Part shown: one piece after another, positions 54,143 through 56,734 of the stretch | Numbering within the stretch: position 1 is the stretch's first letter | Layout of the letters: each line of letters opens with the position of its first letter | Origin: Novipirellula herctigrandis | Lineage (GTDB): Bacteria > Planctomycetota > Planctomycetia > Pirellulales > Pirellulaceae | Assembly (NCBI GenBank): GCA_007859835.1 | Contig: SJPJ01000001.1 | Span: 7,285,799-7,342,532, forward strand | Direction: 5' to 3' | DNA length: 56,734 nt | Notes under the pieces: model-generated | Databases searched by the model: none | Told to the model about the DNA's origin: nothing | What the model saw: the letters and a program-made list of their open reading frames with translations, nothing else | Program-made: the position numbers and the translations under genes

Positions 54143-54300
54143 TGAGGGTGAAAGTCGCTTGTCCAATTTGACGGAGGTGAAGGACTAGCCAAACGCAAGG
54201 GCATCCGTCGTGAGGCGGGGTCTGAAGGAAGCGTGTAGCGAAGTCATGACTCGACGAACAGCAACCGGACAGTAGGCAGCAAAGGGGATGGAGGAGGCGG
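54143..54300 (+). mobile_element. Group II intron RNA fragment (domain I region)
   Basis: The stretch GGGTGAAAGTC ... GCCAAACGCAAGGG ... TCTGAAGGAAGC ... GACGAACAG ... GGCAG ... GGATGGAGGA, in that order and with about normal spacing, is the conserved 5' part of bacterial group II introns. The rest of the ribozyme, the intron-encoded reverse transcriptase and domains V-VI are not found downstream, so this is a dead 5' fragment. 5' limit uncertain; sequence beyond 54300 no longer matches what I know of the family. Confidence 0.7.
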
Positions 54301-54393
54301 AGAGGAGGGGACGGAGCACACGAGTGAGGGTTTACTCGCAATCCAGTAGCGCTGCACTCAACTTTTCGGATTCTGACGATCCGTTGCTCTAGG

Positions 54394-54841
54394 CATTGGT
54401 ATCTACACAAGTACCAAACTGGCTTAAGTCGTTACCAACTGAAAAAGTTAAATTGAAAGTTGTAAATTGTAAAATCGCCTCCGTCAGCCAGCTTATTCAT
54501 TTTTTGAAGGTTAGCCTTGGCTGTCACGACTGACTTTCCAATGATGTTGCACAATTGGACGCATTCATCGAGAAGCGGCGTGATCCGATCATCAGATAGC
54601 CACTTCGCACCAATTGTCCCGCGATATGCCAGCCTTGCCGAGTGTCCCGCAACGCATCTACCAATTTCCCAATGGGTGCTGCAAAATCCAACAATCGGTC
54701 TTCCAGATCTTCACCGCGCTGATCCATCGATCTTCTCCACTGAAACGTTTCTAGACTTTCAAATTTACAATTGTCAATTTAGATTTTTCAATGACCTCGA
54801 TTGCCGACGTAATCCTTTCCTGACTTGTGTAGATACCAATG
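54394..54841. mobile_element. 448-bp TIR-bounded cassette carrying a four-helix-bundle pseudogene
   Basis: Perfect 19-bp terminal inverted repeats: CATTGGTATCTACACAAGT at 54394-54412 and its reverse complement at 54823-54841. Inside them is a second inverted pair, 54449-54468 and 54762-54781, matching 18 of 20. GCTCTAGG abuts both ends as an 8-bp duplication. Between lies only a minus-strand four-helix-bundle pseudogene, no transposase, so the element is non-autonomous (MITE-like). It sits in the leader of the tyrosine transposase fragment at 54870. Size of TIR and duplication would fit an IS with an 8-bp footprint acting in trans; which one is unknown. Confidence 0.8.
54432..54727 (-). pseudogene. 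Four-helix-bundle (S23/IVP-like) protein, internally deleted
   Basis: From ATG 54727 the N-terminal 43 residues follow the family: LEDRLLDFAAPIGKLVDALRDT, then HIAGQLVRSG. At about 54597-54606 the match jumps to another frame, KWLSDDRITPLLDECVQL followed by CNIIGKSVVTAKANL, which is the family C-terminus, ending at a TAA at 54432-54434. The 40-45 residues between (the helix 2-3 region with the usual TSPAxNYxEA and KLxxxLKELxET parts) are missing. The true frame after the junction stops within the TIR cassette. Such proteins are known from 23S rRNA intervening sequences; here the gene is away from any rRNA. No function expected from the broken copy. Confidence 0.78.
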
Positions 54842-54869
54842 GCTCTAGGAGAGGAATTCGGAGGCTAGA

Positions 54870-55307
54870 TTGGCTCGCGTCGAGGTGTTTGATCCCGCCG
54901 AAATCTCGATTACTCATGTTTTCAATCGCACCGTTCGTCGCTGCTTCTTGATGGGGGATGACCGGATCAGCGGCAAGAATTTTGACCACCGTAAGGTATG
55001 GATTGAAAAGCAGTTAAAGCAGTTCGCTGCTCGCCTCGGTATCGACCTTTTGGGTTTCGTAATTCTGTCAAACCATTTTCATGTGATGCTGCGAAGCAGG
55101 CCGGATGTTGTTGCGAGCTGGGAGGATACCGAGGTTGCTCGGCGATGGCTGATGCTCTGCCCGCATCGGAAGAATGCCGATGGGTGCGTGAGTTACTTGC
55201 CGCTATCGACTGACAGGCTGGAATGTAGCCGCATTGACATCGGCTGCTTTCGAAATTGGCGAGACTACGGTGTGAGGAAAAGGGCGGATAAGGGAAAGAG
55301 GTCGTAA
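54870..55307 (+). pseudogene. Truncated REP-associated tyrosine transposase (Y1, IS200-like)
   Basis: TTG start at 54870 with GGAGG at 54860-54864. Residues 1-105 match planctomycete Y1 transposases: HVFNRTVRRCFLMGD, FDHRKVWIE, the HUH-type pair His69 and His71 in SNHFHVML, then RRWLMLCPHRK. After residue 105 the sequence no longer resembles the family and stops at 55307, whereas relatives have about 300 residues; the catalytic Tyr region is gone. Dead fragment. Its leader was the target of the TIR cassette. Confidence 0.78.
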
Positions 55308-55498
55308 CCAAATTAAAGGTTTTAGGTGTTTGTGGTGTTTCCCCGTTTACCGAGACGCTGTCCGCCACGAAATGCAGGCGGAGCCGCGATTGGTGACGAG
55401 ACATGAAAGGAAAAGTATCTACCCGAAAACCAACTTGAAATCAACGATGCGTGGATAGCCGAAGTAGCTTGAATAATAATCGATCCCCAAGAAAACCG
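55308..55498. other. Spacer after the transposase fragment
   Basis: 191 bp with no recognisable gene. The missing 3' part of the transposase is not found here in any frame that I could follow. Confidence 0.3.
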
Positions 55499-55729
55499 AT
55501 GTCGAACAAACGTTTTGTCTCGATTGGCAAGCGAAATAATCGCCAGATCTTTTTAAAACTAGTCTTGCACGATGGACCGTCCATAAATAAGTCATTGCAT
55601 TGTTTTGCTTGGGGACTTTTTTGGGGAAGAATAGCAGTAAGGGCCGATTTGGTGGTATCGGACCAGATCGCGTTTCATGACGCGATCGAGAAGATACTTT
55701 GGCCGAATCTTAGTTACTCACAGCGGTAG
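55499..55729 (+). CDS. Hypothetical protein, AT-rich
   Basis: 76 residues from ATG 55499 (frame open from GTG 55451). Basic N-terminus (MSNKRFVSIGKRNNRQ), a possible short hydrophobic stretch LHCFAWGLFWGRIAV, no known motif. Lower GC than the hydrolase genes, in keeping with the acquired character of this end of the window. No good ribosome site. May be a chance frame. Confidence 0.25.
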   Translation: MSNKRFVSIGKRNNRQIFLKLVLHDGPSINKSLHCFAWGLFWGRIAVRADLVVSDQIAFHDAIEKILWPNLSYSQR

Positions 55730-55774
55730 CAAACCTTCGTTTTGAATGCGTTCCAGTTCGACAGACGAAATCAT

Positions 55775-55984
55775 TTATTCGCGGCTTCGACCGCGACCGC
55801 TTTGCCGCTTCTCGGCCCAAATGCGTCCGCCGCGTGCCCATTCACGGACTGTGGATTCTGCTCGACCTAGAATGTTGGCGATCTCGGCGGTTGTGTAGTG
55901 CTCTTTTGTTTTCTCTTGCTCGATAAGCGAGCACAACATGGTTGCAATTCGTTCAAGTCGAACAGAAAGTTCTTGATCGGTCAT
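55775..55984 (-). CDS. Small HTH protein (MerR/excisionase-like)
   Basis: 69 residues: an N-terminal amphipathic helix (VRLERIATMLCSLIEQE), then a winged-helix HTH, YTTAEIANILGRAESTVREWARGGRIWAEKR split over residues 30-60, and a GRGRSRE basic tail. This is the helix_turn_helix_17-like layout of excisionases and small phage or island regulators, frequent in planctomycete genomes. It stands 96 bp downstream of the zinc-ribbon gene on the same strand. DNA-binding regulator or recombination directionality factor; no integrase is visible in this window. Confidence 0.8.
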   Translation of the reverse strand: MTDQELSVRLERIATMLCSLIEQEKTKEHYTTAEIANILGRAESTVREWARGGRIWAEKRQSGRGRSRE

Positions 55985-56080
55985 TTTGGTCTGTCTCGAT
56001 GTGTTGGCTATGAAAGGGAGAGAAGAACGCTCCGGCTGTTAAGCCGAACCTCCGGCAAATAGGCAAGTCAAGCGAGCGGC

Positions 56081-56278
56081 TTAGCTTGGATTCTCAGGCT
56101 TCGTCAGTTCAGACTTGCTGCCGCGTGACCGAACCTTGAAGGCGGCTTGCAAACACTTCCAATAGAGCCAAGCTTCTCTAATAAGGCCGTCCGAGAATGA
56201 CGTTTTCACGCATTCTTTGTCCTTCTCACACCACACGCATTTGGCCGTCTCTTGACGGTCACTCAACACCACTTTCAT
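56081..56278 (-). CDS. Small zinc-ribbon-like protein
   Basis: 65 residues from ATG 56278, chosen since GGAGAG stands just upstream at about 56288-56293; the frame is open to 56434 but the upstream part lacks a ribosome site. CVWCEKDKEC in residues 14-23 and a later KC (WKCLQAA) give up to four Cys that could bind zinc. Same strand as the small HTH gene, 96 bp ahead of it, so perhaps cotranscribed. I do not recognise a named family; pairing with an HTH protein suggests a small accessory regulator of an integrated element. Confidence 0.6.
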   Translation of the reverse strand: MKVVLSDRQETAKCVWCEKDKECVKTSFSDGLIREAWLYWKCLQAAFKVRSRGSKSELTKPENPS

Positions 56279-56734
56279 CGTTCCACTCTCCGAATTGAGG
56301 TAGGGTTCGATCGGCACCTGACAACCAAGTGCACGGGGATCGCAAAAGAGAGAACGCCTTGGAAGCAAGACGCTCTGGAGATTCGGCTCACAAAAGAGCC
56401 TGTAAACAACCAGTGATTGCATCTTCAATGCCAATTGGCATCACGGATACATCCGCCCGATTCCCAATGGATAGCGAACACCATCCAGCGGCGTAAAACA
56501 GTTGCGGCTGTTTCATTCAATTTTTGGTTTTGCAGCAATCACAGCAGCTGCAGCACAAGTCAAACTCCAACATCATCACGTCGATACCGATGAACCGATT
56601 CCGAGCTTCCGCTAACGGCTCCGAAATGTTGGGTGCATATCGCGGTTTTGTAGTCTAGCTGGACAGCGCGAGTTTGATGTTATTGGTTATAGTTTCACGC
56701 GGATTTTGGCTCGACGCTTTTGATTTGACCGGGG
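56279..56734. other. Window end, no confident gene
   Basis: 456 bp with no convincing longer frame. On the minus strand a short frame, ATG/GTG at 56573-56579 to TGA at 56517, encodes a Cys-rich end (CCSCCDCC); it has no clear ribosome site. See findings. Confidence 0.3.

Larger units (their letters stand above)
54386..54849. repeat. 8-bp target-site duplication flanking the TIR element
   Basis: GCTCTAGG occurs at 54386-54393 and 54842-54849, each directly against an outer end of the 19-bp inverted repeats. This is what a transposase staggered cut would leave. Confidence 0.85.

Noticed and set aside
54394-54841. REP/BIME element mobilised by the adjacent Y1 transposase
   Set aside because: REP units are short hairpins with no target duplication; the 8-bp duplication and long TIR fit a DDE-type transposase instead.
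54517-54951. 144-residue plus-strand frame across the TIR cassette
   Set aside because: It is antisense to the four-helix-bundle remnant and crosses an element boundary and the transposase start; no family resemblance.
54967-55404. 145-residue minus-strand frame opposite the transposase fragment
   Set aside because: The plus strand shows clear transposase similarity with HUH motif; the minus frame is a shadow.

Overview
The window reads as chromosome of a marine planctomycete, most likely a member of the Pirellulaceae (Rhodopirellula relatives). This is inferred from content: three Cys-type sulfatases beside many secreted glycoside hydrolases with no SusC/SusD pair, a dockerin-bearing adhesin-like protein without cohesins, a PEP-CTERM protein, an SHD1-plus-WD40 protein, a UPF0309 SIS protein, and a planctomycete-type REP-associated tyrosine transposase. 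I see no rRNA, tRNA or CRISPR array.

Layout. Positions 1-1854 hold the 3' part of a large surface protein ending in a dockerin. 1973-6537 is a compact uronate locus: an XRE-cupin regulator and an SDR on the minus strand, divergent from a cytosolic GH88, a KdgF-like cupin and a Gfo/Idh/MocA oxidoreductase. 7017-12435 carries a secreted GH2 and two sulfatases. 12769-18919 is a metabolic locus: an exported sugar-isomerase-like protein, an enolase-superfamily protein, a stand-alone MetE catalytic barrel, an AraC regulator and, divergently, a fucose-isomerase-like protein. 19211-25473 (minus) has a trypsin-like protease, a GH116 with an inserted domain, and a GH20. 26017-39337 (plus) runs from a beta-helix protein, a sulfatase and a GH31 into a tight six-gene cytosolic operon: MFS transporter, SIS protein, SDR, FAD oxidoreductase, ROK kinase and creatininase-family hydrolase. 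GH3 and GH95 follow divergently, then a membrane-anchored DegP-like protease with a WD40 protein, then GH51, GH16 and a PEP-CTERM protein.

The enzymes together suggest attack on sulfated, fucose-, xylose-, arabinose- and uronate-containing heteropolysaccharides such as algal cell-wall glycans. Secreted enzymes desulfate and trim outside or in the periplasm; MFS uptake and intracellular isomerases, oxidoreductases and a kinase would finish the sugars. The substrate is inference.

The last 2.7 kb is a graveyard of mobile DNA: a group II intron fragment, a complete-looking 448-bp transposition unit with 19-bp perfect terminal inverted repeats and an 8-bp target duplication carrying an internally deleted four-helix-bundle gene, and a truncated tyrosine transposase whose leader received that insertion. 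Intergenic spacers elsewhere repeatedly carry short tandem arrays (units of 9-22 bp, 2-4 copies), each with its own unit sequence. The TIR-bounded four-helix-bundle cassette and the six-gene sugar operon are the two best candidates for something undescribed.
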